NCBI GenBank assembly: GCA_947650365.1
Contig: OX393549.1
Location: 93,870,956 to 93,934,955, forward strand
Length of the DNA: 64,000 bases
From: Chamaelirium japonicum
Lineage: Eukaryota; Streptophyta; Magnoliopsida; Liliales; Melanthiaceae
Direction: 5' to 3'
The notes beneath the pieces were generated by a model, which saw only the letters and a program-made list of their open reading frames with translations, made no database searches and was not told the origin of the DNA. The number at the start of each line of letters is the position of its first letter. Positions within the stretch are counted from its first letter, which is position 1. Shown here piece by piece: positions 45,939-57,650 of this stretch. The position numbers and the translations under genes are program-made.

Positions 45939-48900
45939 GTGACCTCCGGAGCTGGCTCTTCTGGGACCGCTTTCAGGTCTGTTCTCTTCACCCCTGAAGT
46001 TAACATGACCTTTCAAGCATTTGATTGGTGGATTGACACAGGAGCTAACATTCATGTTTGCTCTGATCAATCTTTGTTTTCCACCTATCAGGTTTCAGAC
46101 AGAGGAGCTGTAAGCATGGGGAACAATACTAAGGCTCATGTGCTAGGGATAGGACGAATCGATCTGAAGCTGACATCGGAGAAGACCCTAACCTTGCGCG
46201 GAGTCCACCACGTTCCAGAGATTAGGAGGAATCTAATTAGTTGGTCTTTATTAGTCCAATAGAGCTATAAGCTTATATTTGAGTTCAATAAAGTTGTAAT
46301 CACCAAGGGAATGAATTTTATTGGAAAATGATTTCTTTGTAATAGTTTATTTAAATTGAATGTCTTTAACCCTTTGTCTACAATTCTGAATGTTGAGTCT
46401 TCGACTATTTGGCACCAAAGACTAGGTCATGTAAACTATTTCATTAAGAAACTCATGTCCTTAAACCTTATTCCTAAATCCGATACTAAGAATCTCGACA
46501 AATGTGAAATATGCGTAGAAGCCAAACAACCTAAGAAACCATTTAAAACCGTCGATCGAGATTCTAAGGTTCTTGAACTGATTCACAGCGACATCTGTGA
46601 TTCTGGAAGAACCTCAAGAGGTGGCAATAGATATTTTGTAACGTTTATAGATGACGCTTCGAAATATTGCCACCTATACCTTATTAAGACTAAGGATGAG
46701 GTACTCAGTAAATTTAAAATTTACAGAGCTCAGGTTGAAAACCAATTAAACGAAAACATGAAGATCCTTAGGTCAGACCGAGACAGGGAGTACACCTCAA
46801 ATGAGCTAAGAGAGTACTGTGAAGATTATGGAATACTTCATGAAGTCACAGCTACTTACACTCCCCAATCCAATGATGTAGCAAAAAGGAAAAACAGAAC
46901 CCTAATGAACATGGTTAATTCCATGTTAATAAGCTCTAGAGTGCCAGAGAATTTGTGGGGGGAAGCCTAATTACGGCCTGTTTTATCCTTAAACGCATTT
47001 CATTCAAACACAATGACTTAACCCCATACGATGTATGGAAACATAGAAAACCTAATTTAAATTACCTAAATGTATGGGGGTGCCTAGATAAGGTAAAGAT
47101 CCCCAATAACAAAAGGAAAAAAGATAGGGCCTAAAACTGTAGATGCCATCTTTTTCAGCTACGCTTCAGACAGTAACGTTAATCGATTTTTAGTGTTTAA
47201 CTCTGAAATAAGCGAGATACCCAATAACACCATAATAGAGGCTAGAGATGTCTCATACTTCGAAAACAACTTTCTTTATAAGACTAGGATCAACACTATG
47301 ATCGATGTCGATAACCAGGCCTCCAGTTCTAATCAAGTAACCCAGATTAAACCCGAAGTCCAATTAGAACCTAAAGGCCAGACTAAACCGGTAACCCAAA
47401 CCGAACCTAAGAAAAGTAAACGTGCCCGTGTAAAAAAAGTCTTTGATGACTTATATACACTTCTGGTGGAGAACTCTCCCTCCACCTATACAGATGCAAT
47501 GAAGTCCATAGACTTACCCTTTTGGAAGGAAGTCATAGATAACGAGATCCAATCCATAGTTCAAAACCATACCTGAAAACTCACCGATTTACCCCCTGGC
47601 TGCAAAACTATAGGATGTAAATGGGTGTTTAAGAAAAAGCTTCGATCCGACGGCGCCATAGATAAATTTAAGGCACAACTTGTAGCCAAGAACTTTACCC
47701 AAAAACCTGGAGTAGACTACTTTGATGTCACCTGTCGCTAGGATAACCACGATTAGGATCCTCATCGCCTTAGCTTCAATCTATAAGCTATTCATACATC
47801 TAATGGATGTTAAGCTTGTTTTTTTAAATGACGACCTTAATGAGGAAATCTACGTGGACCAACCCGAGGGACTTACCGCACCTGAACAAGAGGGAAAGGT
47901 GTGTAAGTTAATTCGATCCCTCTATAGACTTAAACAAGCCCCAAAACAATGGCACATGAAATTCGATGAAGTTATCTTATCCTATAGATTCGATATCGAT
48001 ACAACGGATGAATGTGTATACCATAAAGTAGATGGTAATAATGTTATCATCTTATACTTGTATGTTAACGATATTTTTATATTCGGATCAAACATGCAAG
48101 TCATAAATAACATCGAACACTTTCTATCCCAAAACTTCGATATGAAAGATCTAGGACAAAGCGACGTTATTCTGAACACCAAAATCATTAGGAAGGATAA
48201 TGGACTAGTATTATCCTAATCCAACTATGTCGAGAAAATTCTTAGAAAACTCTACGATTTTGACTGTCAGCCAGTATCCACACCTTATGATCCAAACACT
48301 CATTTGATAAATAACTCATGACTTCCTAAACTACAGAGCGAGTATGCTCAAATCATATGATAGCTAGGTTTTCTAGCAAACTATACTCGACCTGATATCG
48401 CTTACACGGTAAATAGACTTAGTCGTTATACGTCTAACCCAAATGAGACCCCATTGGAACGTGTTAGAAAGAGTCTTTAGATACCTTAAGGGAACCATAT
48501 CATATGATCTCCACTACAGTGGATATCCAGTTGTATTAGAGGGATACTCTAATGCCAACTAGATTAGTAATTCAATAGATATTAAATCCACAACCGGGTT
48601 TGTATTCCTACTAAGAGGTGGAGCCATATCTTGGAAATCCACCAAACAGACCGTTATCGCTAAGAGCACCATAGAATCGGAAATGATAGCGCTAGATACC
48701 ACTAGCACAGAAGCAGAATGGTTTTGAGATCTTCTATATGAGATCTCATTAATAGAAAAGTCACTACCGGCTATATCTATTCATTGTGATTGTCGATCAG
48801 CGATTGATAAATATAATCAAGAAAACGCTGATGTGAAAATAAATCGACATCTGAAAGTGAAACATAAATCTCTCAGATATAAGATGAAAAATAAAATAAT

Positions 48901-49009
48901 AGCCCTAGACTTTGTTAGATCCGAAAAGAATTTGGCAGATCATCTAACTAAGGGCCTTTCTAGGACAGTGGTCTTAAAATCGTCGAGGGGGATGGGATTA
49001 AGCCCATAA
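45939..49009 (+). pseudogene. Copia D pol with mutated active sites
   Basis: Protease DWWIDTGANIHVCSD (about 46023-46067) is intact. GAG-pre-integrase TIWHQRLGHVNYF and CEICVEAK follow. The integrase core keeps LIHSDIC and LRSDRDREY, but the third acidic residue is Lys: NDVAKRKNRT, with AAA at 46884-46886. Reverse transcriptase (47722-48219) has LYVNDIF instead of YVDD, with AAC at 48067-48069, and MDVKLVFLNDD in the first motif. RNase H fragments with [10 protein letters not shown] and [10 protein letters not shown] run to 49009. Stops at 46261, 46331, 46968, 47574 and 48217 are among several. It is dead both by breaks and by loss of catalytic residues. Confidence 0.9.
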
Positions 49010-49579
49010 AAAAAAATCACCGCAGTGGGAACCCAACCTCACGAGGTTCAATGGGTAGAAACAAACTATAGTAGTGATTGAAATTTAGGAGCACTGGATA
49101 ATGCTTCCATCACTATGACGCCAGTACTTATTAAAAGAAAGGGGTACAATGAGTTTAAAACTTTTAATAAGTCCAAGACCCATGAATCGGGGTGTCGCCT
49201 TGCTCACACCCCTACTAGGACTTACCTATATGTATATAGTTGCGAGGCTGCAACTCTGGGACCAGGGCTGCTCCCTAGAAACTTACACGAGAAAATATAT
49301 GTGCAAGACCATTAATAACACAACCCGCTTAGAACCATCGAAAAACTGTACTACGTGTACTACTTGTAGAAACCCGATAAATGAGGTTGGTTCAAGACGT
49401 AGCCGCATAGTCCACCAAGTCCTTACGAATGTATACAACTGTACTAAGTAGAAGTTCAAATTGGAAAGTACATATACCTACTACGTAGTATAAGGAATCC
49501 AACAAAGTCCTTTTATTTGTTATTTTAAAAACTTATTTAAAATTTTAATATTTAGTGGTTTTAAACATATGTGGGGAAT
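49010..49579 (+). other. Copia D 3' non-coding region
   Basis: Between RNase H and the 3' LTR. Copia E has a region of similar length in the same place (59620-60149), with a related AACCCAACCT...GGTTCAATGGG phrase, so the spacer is a feature of this lineage. No envelope-like gene is recognisable. Confidence 0.6.
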
Positions 49580-50664
49580 TGTTGGGTGTGTGAAAACCAC
49601 ACAAACCCATATGGGGTTTAGTCCCATATCGGTAAGGGGAGAAATCCCCTACCAACTTAAAAAGGATTCAACTCTTCCCCCCACTAGTCATCACACTCGA
49701 GGAGGGGCTCCACAAGCTCACACACGCACGTGCGTACCATGCCGAGCCAATCCGGGCACAGCTGGGCTAGGGCATGGGCGGCGTGTGTGTGTGCACCCGT
49801 GGACCCGGACATAATAGCACCTCCGAAATGGACTGGTTCGCACCTGCCTTATTTTTATTTTTGCTTTTAAGCCCTCCACTACATTTATTATTTTCTATTT
49901 AGGACACTAGCCGTTACACGAGAAGCACTGCATGCTAGTCATTACGAGCAAGCTCTCTGCGAGCTGTAACGTGTTGGGTTTATAGACTTAATCGCAGTCC
50001 ATGAACCGCTCCCCTCTTTCAGCCTCCCATTAACAGTCCGAGGCCTATATAAGGCCCGGTGCAACCATAGGAAAGATACACTGCGAAAATCAGAATTGCT
50101 CCCTGTCTCTTTCTCTCTCTCCCTCTCTCGGATCAAAGTGATGCGGTGCTGCTCCTTTGCTTCGAGAGAATTTCTTCTCTTACTTTCGAGTCGCTAGGTT
50201 CCTGCAAGTTGTTCGAGGTTCGCAAAGCCTTCTTGAAGTCGTGCCGACGAGAAAGAGGTCGTCTGACCGGGGTCGTCGTATCTCCGAGAACCATTGTCAC
50301 GAGACCCACACGAGGGGGGCAATAAGATTCTTGGAACAGCGCCTAGCGTGCTTCGACCATCAAGCCAAAGCTTCTAACTCTACTTCTTTGCTATCATTAG
50401 ATCTATTGAAAACAACTTGCATCTAATTCTAAACTCTAAATAATTAGTGATAATCTAAATAGTACTTTTCTCCCTTTTAGAAAAGTTCGGCAAGGTGAAT
50501 GACGGTTTCATAGAACCCGCTCTGTCTTGGCAAACCGTTTCTAAAAGAAACTTGTGATTTGTCTTCGTTTGCAAAAATAATATTTGCTAAACAATAAGTC
50601 TTTTAATATTAACGATTTCATTAAAGTCCCGATTTTGCTAGTATCGAATGATTAATTTCCAACA
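49580..50664 (+). repeat. Copia D 3' LTR
   Basis: 1,085 bp colinear with the 5' LTR, ending TTTCCAACA. Confidence 0.92.
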
Positions 50665-50907
50665 TTATGCACCATCTCTCTTTAACCCTTGCTGCAGCTA
50701 TGCACTCTGCCAACATAAATTGGGTTTGTGTATAAATGTGAAAAAATTAAATACCCAAAAATCATCGAAGAGTGCAAAAAGAACAATTTGTTCTGAAGAT
50801 GAACTATCAACCACCGCAATAAACCCTGCAACTATGTTCTAAATTTCATATCAAATCTGGACAAAGAGAGCATCCATGGAAAGCCAGTGCATAGGGTTAG
50901 AGATCAC

Positions 50908-51355
50908 CTACGAAGTCCGACGAGGTTCTGCCCTTGGATCGTCAGAATGATGGCCGTCAAAGTCGAGGGGTTTCTTCGTGTTGGGGAGAAACCCAATTTC
51001 TGCCCCTTTCGCACGGACTCTGTTTCCACACTCGTCAGGGAAATTTGAGCACCCGGGAAATTGAATTTCCTCCGTGACAAAGTCACAAAAGAACACGGGA
51101 AAGGAACGAGGAAATCCCGTTTCCCTTCACGTTCATCCCTCTCCCCTGTTATCCGGTAGATGTGGTAGGGGGAGAGAGGCAAAGAATGGGAGGTGGTGGG
51201 AAGCAGATAGAGGTGGAGAGGGCGGTGGAGGAAGAGGGAGGAGGAGGGACGGAGGTGGAAGATGAAGGATAAGGAGGCAGAGGCGTAGGGCAGAGCAGTG
51301 GCGGCGAAGTAGGGAGACGGAAGAGGAGGTGGAGGCCGCTGCGCAGGAGGGAGAG
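50908..51355 (-). other. TAF1: Probable untranslated first exon of TAF1
   Basis: On the minus strand a CT-rich stretch typical of plant 5' leaders (CTCTTCCCTCTCCCTCCTGC and similar) runs from just below a TATA-like element to a splice donor CTTCGTAG|GTGATC at 50908. Splicing to the acceptor at 41723 would place the leader in front of the TAF1 ATG. The intron of about 9.2 kb is mostly Copia D. The exon end is inferred from splice signals and base composition only; no transcript evidence is available. The long minus-strand frame at 50904-51440 has no recognisable protein features. Confidence 0.5.
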
Positions 51356-51376
51356 GGAAGAGCAGGATGCGGCAAA

Positions 51377-51385
51377 TAATATATA
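51377..51385 (-). promoter_or_regulatory. TATA-like element of TAF1 promoter
   Basis: On the minus strand TATATATTA, about 25-30 bases upstream of the CT-rich leader. The same nine bases are the target duplication of the MITE next to it, so a second copy stands at 51657-51665. Confidence 0.45.
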
Positions 51386-51656
51386 GGGTTATTTTGACTT
51401 TGCCCCCCAATATTTGCCTTGAATTAGACTTTACCCCCATTATTTCATTAATTAGACTTTACCCCAAAAAATTAACTGCTCCATCAGCTCACCCCCCAAA
51501 ACTTTATTTCTTTTCCGTCAGCTCAGTGAGCTCACCCTTTCTCTGAGATGGTGAGCTAACGGAACAGTTAGTTTTGGGGGGTAAAGTCTAATTAATGGAA
51601 ATGTGGGGCACAATCTAATTCAAGACAAAAGTTGGGGGGCAAAGTCAAAATAACCC
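51386..51656. mobile_element. MULE-like foldback MITE
   Basis: A 271-bp element with long inverted arms beginning GGGTTATTTTGACTTTGCCC (matching for over 40 bases with few mismatches) and a perfect 9-bp target duplication TAATATATA (51377-51385 and 51657-51665). Nine bases is the duplication length of Mutator-like elements. The arms contain the phrases AATTAGACTTTACCCC and TTTGCCCCCCAA, similar to the foldback at 54124-54757. Confidence 0.88.
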
Positions 51657-51893
51657 TAATATATATAGGGAAATTTCTAACACACCCCATCTTTTTTTTC
51701 ATACCCCGTTCTGATCTCAAAAATACCCTTCCCCCTTACACCCCACCTTCAATACACCCCAGTTAAATGGCCCGCTCCAACTTGATTATACCCCAATCAA
51801 ACACATACCCCCTTAAATATACCCTAATTATATGCACTCTTGAATACATCCCACTCTTAAATAAACCCCATGCAGTTGGCTGGTACTTGAAGG

Positions 51894-52346
51894 TTGGGGT
51901 GGCAATCCTTGACTCGACCCGAACCCGACCTGAAATTAGCGGATTTATATTTGCCACGGGTTCAGGTCATATAAGGGTCAACCCGTTTATTTAATGGGTC
52001 AGGTTCGGGTTTGTACTTATAGCCCGATTGACCCGACTTGACCAGTTTACCAAATGGGTCATGTGAACCCGACCCGCCCCGAGCCAACCCGACCCAATCC
52101 GATCAAATCCGGCCCAATTCGACTTGTCTTGACCCAACCCGGTAGGTTTACATGGGTTATGTTGAGCCAACCCGACCCGACACAACCCGACCCGTTTAGT
52201 AAACAAGTTAAACGTTTCGGGTCGGGTCGGGTTGGGTCGGGTTTGGGTTTAAGTTTTTGACCCGTTTATAAAACGGGTTGGGTTCGGGTTGGGTGTTTTG
52301 CCCTTATACCTGTGTCTCAACCCGACCCGACCCATTGCCACCCCTA
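51894..52346. mobile_element. Non-autonomous hAT element (GACCCG-array family)
   Basis: A 453-bp element with a perfect 8-bp target duplication CTTGAAGG (51886-51893 and 52347-52354). Ends are TTGGGGTGGCAAT and, reversed, TAGGGGTGGCAAT. Nearly the whole element is GACCCGAACCCGACC-type repeat in both orientations. No coding capacity. Confidence 0.92.
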
Positions 52347-52354
52347 CTTGAAGG

Positions 52355-52590
52355 CAGACGTAGGGCTGCAACTTGGGCAGGCCAACCAGAACCCAACCCG
52401 AACCCAACACAAATTTGGGCGGGCTAACCTGAACCCAACCCGAGCCCAACCCAAATTATTTCTCCTCTACCATATTGAAGCCGATCAACCCATCCCGCAC
52501 AACCTGATCAACTTGGCCAACCCGACGGATTAGGCTAGGGCTAAGGAAGTTCAAACAGACCTTGAGTTGGGTTGGGTTGGGGGTACAAAA
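52355..52590. repeat. Partial AACCCAACCCGA array
   Basis: Begins TAGGGCTGCAACTTGGG at 52365, a plausible hAT end related to the neighbouring element, followed by AACCCGAACCCAAC repeats. No matching right end or target duplication was found, so it is probably a truncated copy. Confidence 0.5.
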
Positions 52591-52726
52591 GATGCTAAGT
52601 TAGGGCTTTGAGGTTTGGGGTACAAAAGAAAAGGGCAATGTTGGTATTAAAGGGCCGCTGAGTAAGTTATTGAGAAACCATAGGGAGACGGGGGCTAGTT
52701 ACTGATTTTTGGGGTATGAATAAAAC

Positions 52727-54039
52727 CAGGGGCGGATCTAAGAGTTGGTCCAACCCAGTCCAGTCCCGCCCCACAGCTAGCCCAGTTCAATCATTATCAT
52801 AGCTGGTCCAACCCAGTCCAGTCCCGCCCCACAGCTAGCCTAGTTCACTAGCCCAGCCCGCCTTAGAGCCCGGCTCTCATCTCACGACTCGAGGGTTTTA
52901 AACCCGTTCGATTTCTTTGGGGTCCAGCATCCCCAGAGTTCACCCCATGGCCCATGGTCGAGCAATTCCGACGCCCAAGGGTGCCATGTGGCTCACTCAT
53001 TGAAGTAGCGTTCCGTTGGAGTTTGTCCACTTCCACTTTAATGTTTTTTATTTAGGGGGAACTGATCTCGTCACCAGTTTACACCCTTTGGTTGGTTCTC
53101 ATGTTTGGCTCCCATGCACGTGCGCCATGTGGTGCGAATCACAGCCGACTGTGGTCGGTAATTTGATATGAAAATTTGATTTATAAACCCACATTTCTAA
53201 AAATTTGACTTTACCACCAATCCGTTACTTCACAATTACTGGTTAAAAGTGGGCCATGTAACTCAAATTTTGACATAAAAGTGGGGGTGTAATTCTTAAA
53301 AAAAGACCCCACTTTTATAGGGTCGCTCATATAGGTGAAGCAAAATTTTATAAAGAGTGGGACTGTAAATCTAATTTCAACATAATTGTGGGGATGTAAG
53401 TCAAAATTAAAACCCCAGCAATTAACCTCTTCAAGTGAACCACATTCAAGTGAACCACATTCAACCTAAATCTCAGTGACCACAACAAGAATTCTAGGGA
53501 GTAATTAAAGAGCAAACTATGGTGAATAAATAGATTTCCCAATAAATACATGGTTATAGCTCATTCTATTACTTTCTTTCAGTTTTAATTGATTGAAAAA
53601 AAAGACTCTAGGAGGAAGGGATCTGCCTTGACCCCAAATTGTCTATTAAGCTTCAGGAAAAAAAAAAGAAGAAGATAAATTACACTTACACCCCTATATT
53701 TTCAAGCATTTTCACTTACACCCTCTGTAGTTTTAAAACTTACAACGACACCCCCTCTAGTTTGAAACATTAGCACCTAGCACCAGAAGAGCAAGACAGT
53801 ATTAACTAGAATGAATTTAATAGAAGTACCCTCATTTGTTTGTTATTTGATGATGATGTGGAATCTTTTTATGATCTGTTTTATGTATCTTTTTTATATT
53901 AATAAAGTTTTCTCATACTATCGATGTTCGTTTAAAATATTATACTCAGTTTTTTTTACTGCATACAATAAAATTTTTATTATAAAAAAATTAGTTTAGG
54001 TTCAGTCCAGCCCAAAATAAATTCTTGGCTACGCCCCTG
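52727..54039. mobile_element. Non-autonomous hAT element (CAGGGGCG ends)
   Basis: A 1,313-bp element with a perfect 8-bp target duplication AATAAAAC (52719-52726 and 54040-54047). Ends are CAGGGGCGGATCTAAGA and, reversed, CAGGGGCGTAGCCAAGAA. Inside the left end a segment containing CCAACCCAGTCCAGTCCCGC is tandemly duplicated (52748-52850). No transposase frame. Unlike the other hATs it has no palindromic motif array. Confidence 0.92.
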
Positions 54040-54146
54040 AATAAAACTTCCCTATATATATAGGGTTACGGGTATTTTAGTTGTTTTTTGTTCTTTTAAT
54101 TTGAGTTTTTCAAAACTAAATAAATTGATTTACCCCCATGTGTTAA

Positions 54147-54305
54147 GGGAAATGCCAAGTAGCCAACTAGTCTTGCCAACTTTTTGGTTGCCAAATCCCA
54201 TGCCCCCCAAAAAAAGAGTTCCAACCAATGAGGACCTGCCAGCATCCCACATCATGTGGAGTGGCAACAAATGTTGACAAACGAGTTGGCTATATAGCAT
54301 TACTA
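54147..54305. mobile_element. MULE-like MITE with 9-bp duplication
   Basis: A 159-bp element with a perfect 9-bp flanking repeat ATGTGTTAA (54138-54146 and 54306-54314). Inverted ends GGGAAATGCCAAGTAGCCAA and, reversed, TAGTAATGCTATATAGCCAA are imperfect. Inserted in the left arm of the foldback. Confidence 0.82.
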
Positions 54306-54394
54306 ATGTGTTAATAGATTAATTAGACTTCCCCCCTAACAATGATATCAATTAGAGTTACCCCCAACTTGGGCTTAATCCCCCAAAATTTATA

Positions 54395-54577
54395 TGAGAA
54401 ATGCTATTCGGCCCGAAGGTTTTTTCGATTTTGCCGACCCGATTGACGTGGCAGCATGCAAATGGTGCTGTTAAAGATTTTAAAATCGCTAGTGGATTTT
54501 AGCAACTAATTGCATGCTGCCACGTCAATCGGGCCAGTGAAATCGGGACAAACCTTCGGGCTGAATAGCATTTCTCA
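54395..54577. mobile_element. MITE with long inverted ends
   Basis: A 183-bp element with ends TGAGAAATGCTATTCGGCCC and, reversed, TGAGAAATGCTATTCAGCCC, continuing for about 60 bases. Flanking repeat ATTTATA (54388-54394 and 54578-54584), seven bases, or eight if the preceding A is counted. Superfamily uncertain (hAT or MULE). Confidence 0.85.
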
Positions 54578-54757
54578 ATTTATAGTTGATAATTAAATGA
54601 AATTGGGGGTATCTCAAAATATCATGTAGGCATTGGGGGCAAGTCAAATTTTTGGGGGTTAATTCTAGTTTTTTTTTATCATAACTCTAATTGATATCAT
54701 TTTACAGGGCAAATCTAATTGGCTTATTAACACAAGGGGGAAAGTCAAATTTACTGG

Positions 54758-55929
54758 AAACAAAGGATAAATTAGTGTTAGGTCCTTCAAATCAAGGTTT
54801 TAAATGCCAATATTCATATCGATTTCGGTCGGTCAAAAAATAAAAAAGTATCAAATTTTGATTAAATATCGGCGAAAATTTGTATTTTTATGAAAAAAAA
54901 TCAGTGGAAATTCGTTGAATTTGGATCAAACTTTGATCGATTCCATGCCAAATGCCTATAAAATGTTGTATGTTATGAAAATAAAATCAAAATTGGCAAA
55001 AATATAATTTCTTACTGATAACTTTTTACTAAAAAGATAAAAAATTATATGGAATTTGGTAACCCAATTACTTAATGGATTATATTTGGATATGGAATAA
55101 TCCGTTATGTTGACAGGTCTAATCCCTCTACCAATCAAGACACATGCATCACCCCAAGTGTACGTAGGAAGTCATGCAACCAGGGTAGCCAATCATTGCA
55201 CCACATGACACTCGAATAGAAGTTGTGGTGACTTGATTTATAATTGGTTGTACCCGATTATAAATATGAGGCCTCTCGCAATTGTGAAGTCACATGATCC
55301 CCCTTAATCATTCCATTTTGAAATGCAAATCTAGTTGAGTAGGGTATACATACTCAGTGGGACCATGTCAATGAATTCCTCCATGAGTTATTTGTTTCTG
55401 GTGATAGACAGGCAGATGGGGACTGTTGTTTTTTTTAAAAAAAAATCCCATACCTTTTTGGTATGTAATTCGAGGCTGAGTAGGGTATTCATGCTTGTCG
55501 AGGGACTACATGAATGAATTCCTTCACCCCCTCTTTCTATCTCGCCTCTCTCTTTTGTTCTTCAATCGTACCCCAAATAACTCCCTGTTACTCTCCAAAA
55601 ATAATTCCAATCCATCTCTGACGAAGCGAACAACACAATACACATTCATGATAACATATGACCCTCTAGACAAGTTCTTTTTCCTCTTTGAGGATCAACC
55701 TCGCAGTTTGTGCATCGTTTGTTAGTGCTTAGAGCATAAGATAAATCAAGGTTTGAACCATACATTTGCCTCTACTATAATATTGTCAAACATAGCGCAT
55801 ATAAACATGTCATAAAGGAGAGAGATAAGTGCTGCGAAAATATCCCCCTGCAAGGAGTCATGCGTACGACCTGATCCGATTACGCGCATGACCCATTCGG
55901 GCAGTGGAAGACTTTTAGCCCATAGGATC
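54758..55929. other. No gene seen
   Basis: AT-rich sequence. A CAAGGTTTTAAATGCC at 54793 resembles the left end of the CAAGG-type hATs but has no partner. Two related segments around 55337-55385 and 55478-55525, each with GAGTAGGGTAT and GAATTCCT, indicate a local duplication. Confidence 0.5.
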
Positions 55930-57650
55930 TCGATTAACAATGTGTGCTACATATCAAAAACTTATTGAAGATCTAAACCTATCATGTGCAAGGGTTGATG
56001 CCCACGAACCCCTAAGGACGATCTACAAATACCCATATTTCTAGATCTCCCATATTAGGGGGGTTTAGATCCATACCTCCGTGTGGATCTTTTAACAACG
56101 AATAAATTATTGGATTGATGAAAAAGGCGATGTGAGAGTTCACCTTCTCGTTCACCCAATCACGCGCTTCATGAAGACCCCTTGCTTGAGATCACCGAGT
56201 ACACCCGAAGCAAGGTTCGATCTCTAATGGAGGACGAGGAATGAGAAGAAGAGAGTCGTCGTTAGATCTTTAAAAAACCCTAATCATTTTCTTGTCTTGC
56301 TTAACCTCAGCCCACGAAGTCTCCTTTAAATAAGAGCAAGCCCCCGTATACCAACCATCCAATCGGGTAACTTAAACCTGGGACCCGAAATTGAAATTTT
56401 AGATTCCCATCGAAGTCATGCACACAACCTGGGTAGGTCGTGCAGATGACTTAGCTGGACACCTTGTCTTGCGCATGTCTTTTAGATTGTGCGCACAAAT
56501 TACTAAACGCATTATTCCTGCATTGCTGCAGATAGTGGTCCACTCTTTAAAGTTACCTTCCAGCCTATTGTCGGCTTTCACCTGGGATACCTGTGGGGCT
56601 CTTTGGACTTCTTCTGGGTTTCCTCACTCTCCATTAATCAGACCTAGATATGGTCTTACATAGTAACATGGATAAGGTGGAACCATCAGGGACCAAGGTT
56701 CATAGCTTCCAATCAGCCTACACTAACGTACCACTAGTGCTCTGAGACCGACTAACCTGCATCTTAACTCGTATGCCATGCAGGCTGTAATTTAGTTACC
56801 CCAAACTTACTCTAATCCCTCGAAGACCCCTACTCCCCACTTTATCATTGGTAGTATGATGTCCCTTCGGAATTGGTACCATGACTCACCTCGAGCAGTG
56901 GGGGAGCATTGTCATACTCTAGTGGTCATCTGCCAAGGTTCCCATTCAGGTCAACCCAAAGCCACACACCCTCCAGACGCTCGACCAAGCTTCTGGAGCT
57001 GGTCAACAGTCCAACTGTTAACCATCAAGCCTGGATTGTTTGTGTGGTTGGTTGAACTCAAGGGATGCACCCATCCATCTCTAGATGTGGATAGCATGTA
57101 GGAGTTGCATGTCATTGCAACGCCAGCCAGGAAACCTAGTGCACCATGGTATTGTGTTATGAGTAGATCCCTCATATGTTGGTACACCAAAACACTACAC
57201 AACTGGTTATTTCAGTGATCATGGTTCCTCGGGGTAGGATGATCAACTATCCTAAACAGAAACACGGCTAATGCACCAGTGTATGCCCATCGATCTGTGC
57301 ACTGTGTGTATTTCTGTTTCAGCATAGATACTGTGCTTGGTAAGGACCATAGTGAAGACTTATCATGCTCTATCATTGCCAACAACTTATCCTGATTGAG
57401 ACAACCAATCTCATCAGAGCTACGAACTAGTTTAGGTTAACCTCATAACCGGTCCATCGGGTCTCCCAAGCATGCAGTATATCATGCACTGGGTGGCTTA
57501 ATGAGTCACCAAGGCTCTTACTAGCTTTGACAAACAAAACACATGATTGAACATGTATCAAATGTAGATTCTATTTATTCAATTATTAATTTCATATACC
57601 TAAACAGAGTTTTAATAAGCTAAATGCCATATCAAATCCAACAAAAAACT
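55930..57650 (-). mobile_element. Solo LTR related to the Copia C LTR
   Basis: On the plus strand this block reads as the reverse complement of a Copia C-like LTR: CCATCGGGTCTCCCAAGCAT near 57460 matches, inverted, the Copia C sequence ATGCTTGGGAGACCCAATGG. The TGTGCTTGG, CAACTGG and CCTGAGG-type blocks also follow in corresponding order. The right end TCCAACA at 57650 would be the LTR start (TGTTGGA) on the minus strand. The left border is approximate and no target duplication was found. No internal Copia region adjoins it. Confidence 0.6.

Larger units (their letters stand above)
43446..50664 (+). mobile_element. Copia D: full-length Ty1/copia element, inactive
   Basis: A 7.2-kb plus-strand element with LTRs 43446-44514 and 49580-50664 (TGTTGG...CCAACA) and 5-bp flanks TTACG (43441-43445) and TTATG (50665-50669), a single CpG-type transition apart. 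A polypurine tract GTGGGGAAT abuts the 3' LTR. No standard Met-tRNA primer site is visible after the 5' LTR, which continues ATCCAAGGATC. The coding region is full of stops and has lost catalytic residues. The PPT/LTR junction and protein motifs show it belongs to the same lineage as Copia E. It lies in the presumed 5' UTR intron of TAF1, in the opposite orientation to the gene. Confidence 0.92.
54124..54757. mobile_element. Foldback MITE carrying two nested MITEs
   Basis: The outer arms match when folded: ATTGATTTACCCCCATGTGTTAA on the left and its mirror, with GTGTTAATAA and CAATTAGA phrases, on the right to about 54757. The shared blocks GATATCAATTAGAGTTA and CCCCCAA are arranged symmetrically. 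The left arm is broken by the MITE at 54147-54305 and the centre by the one at 54395-54577. The repeated blocks resemble those of the MULE-like MITE at 51386-51656. The target duplication of the outer element was not resolved. Confidence 0.65.

Noticed and set aside
49010-49579. Envelope-like gene after Copia D pol
   Set aside because: The open frames are short, no transmembrane or coiled-coil pattern is seen, and Copia E has a similar non-coding spacer.
50904-51440. A 178-residue minus-strand protein near the TAF1 promoter
   Set aside because: The frame crosses the MITE border and the TATA-like element and has no recognisable domain. The CT-rich sequence is better explained as a 5' leader.
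54793-55200. Another CAAGG-type hAT starting CAAGGTTTTAAATG
   Set aside because: No matching right end or 8-bp duplication was found. At best a fragment.
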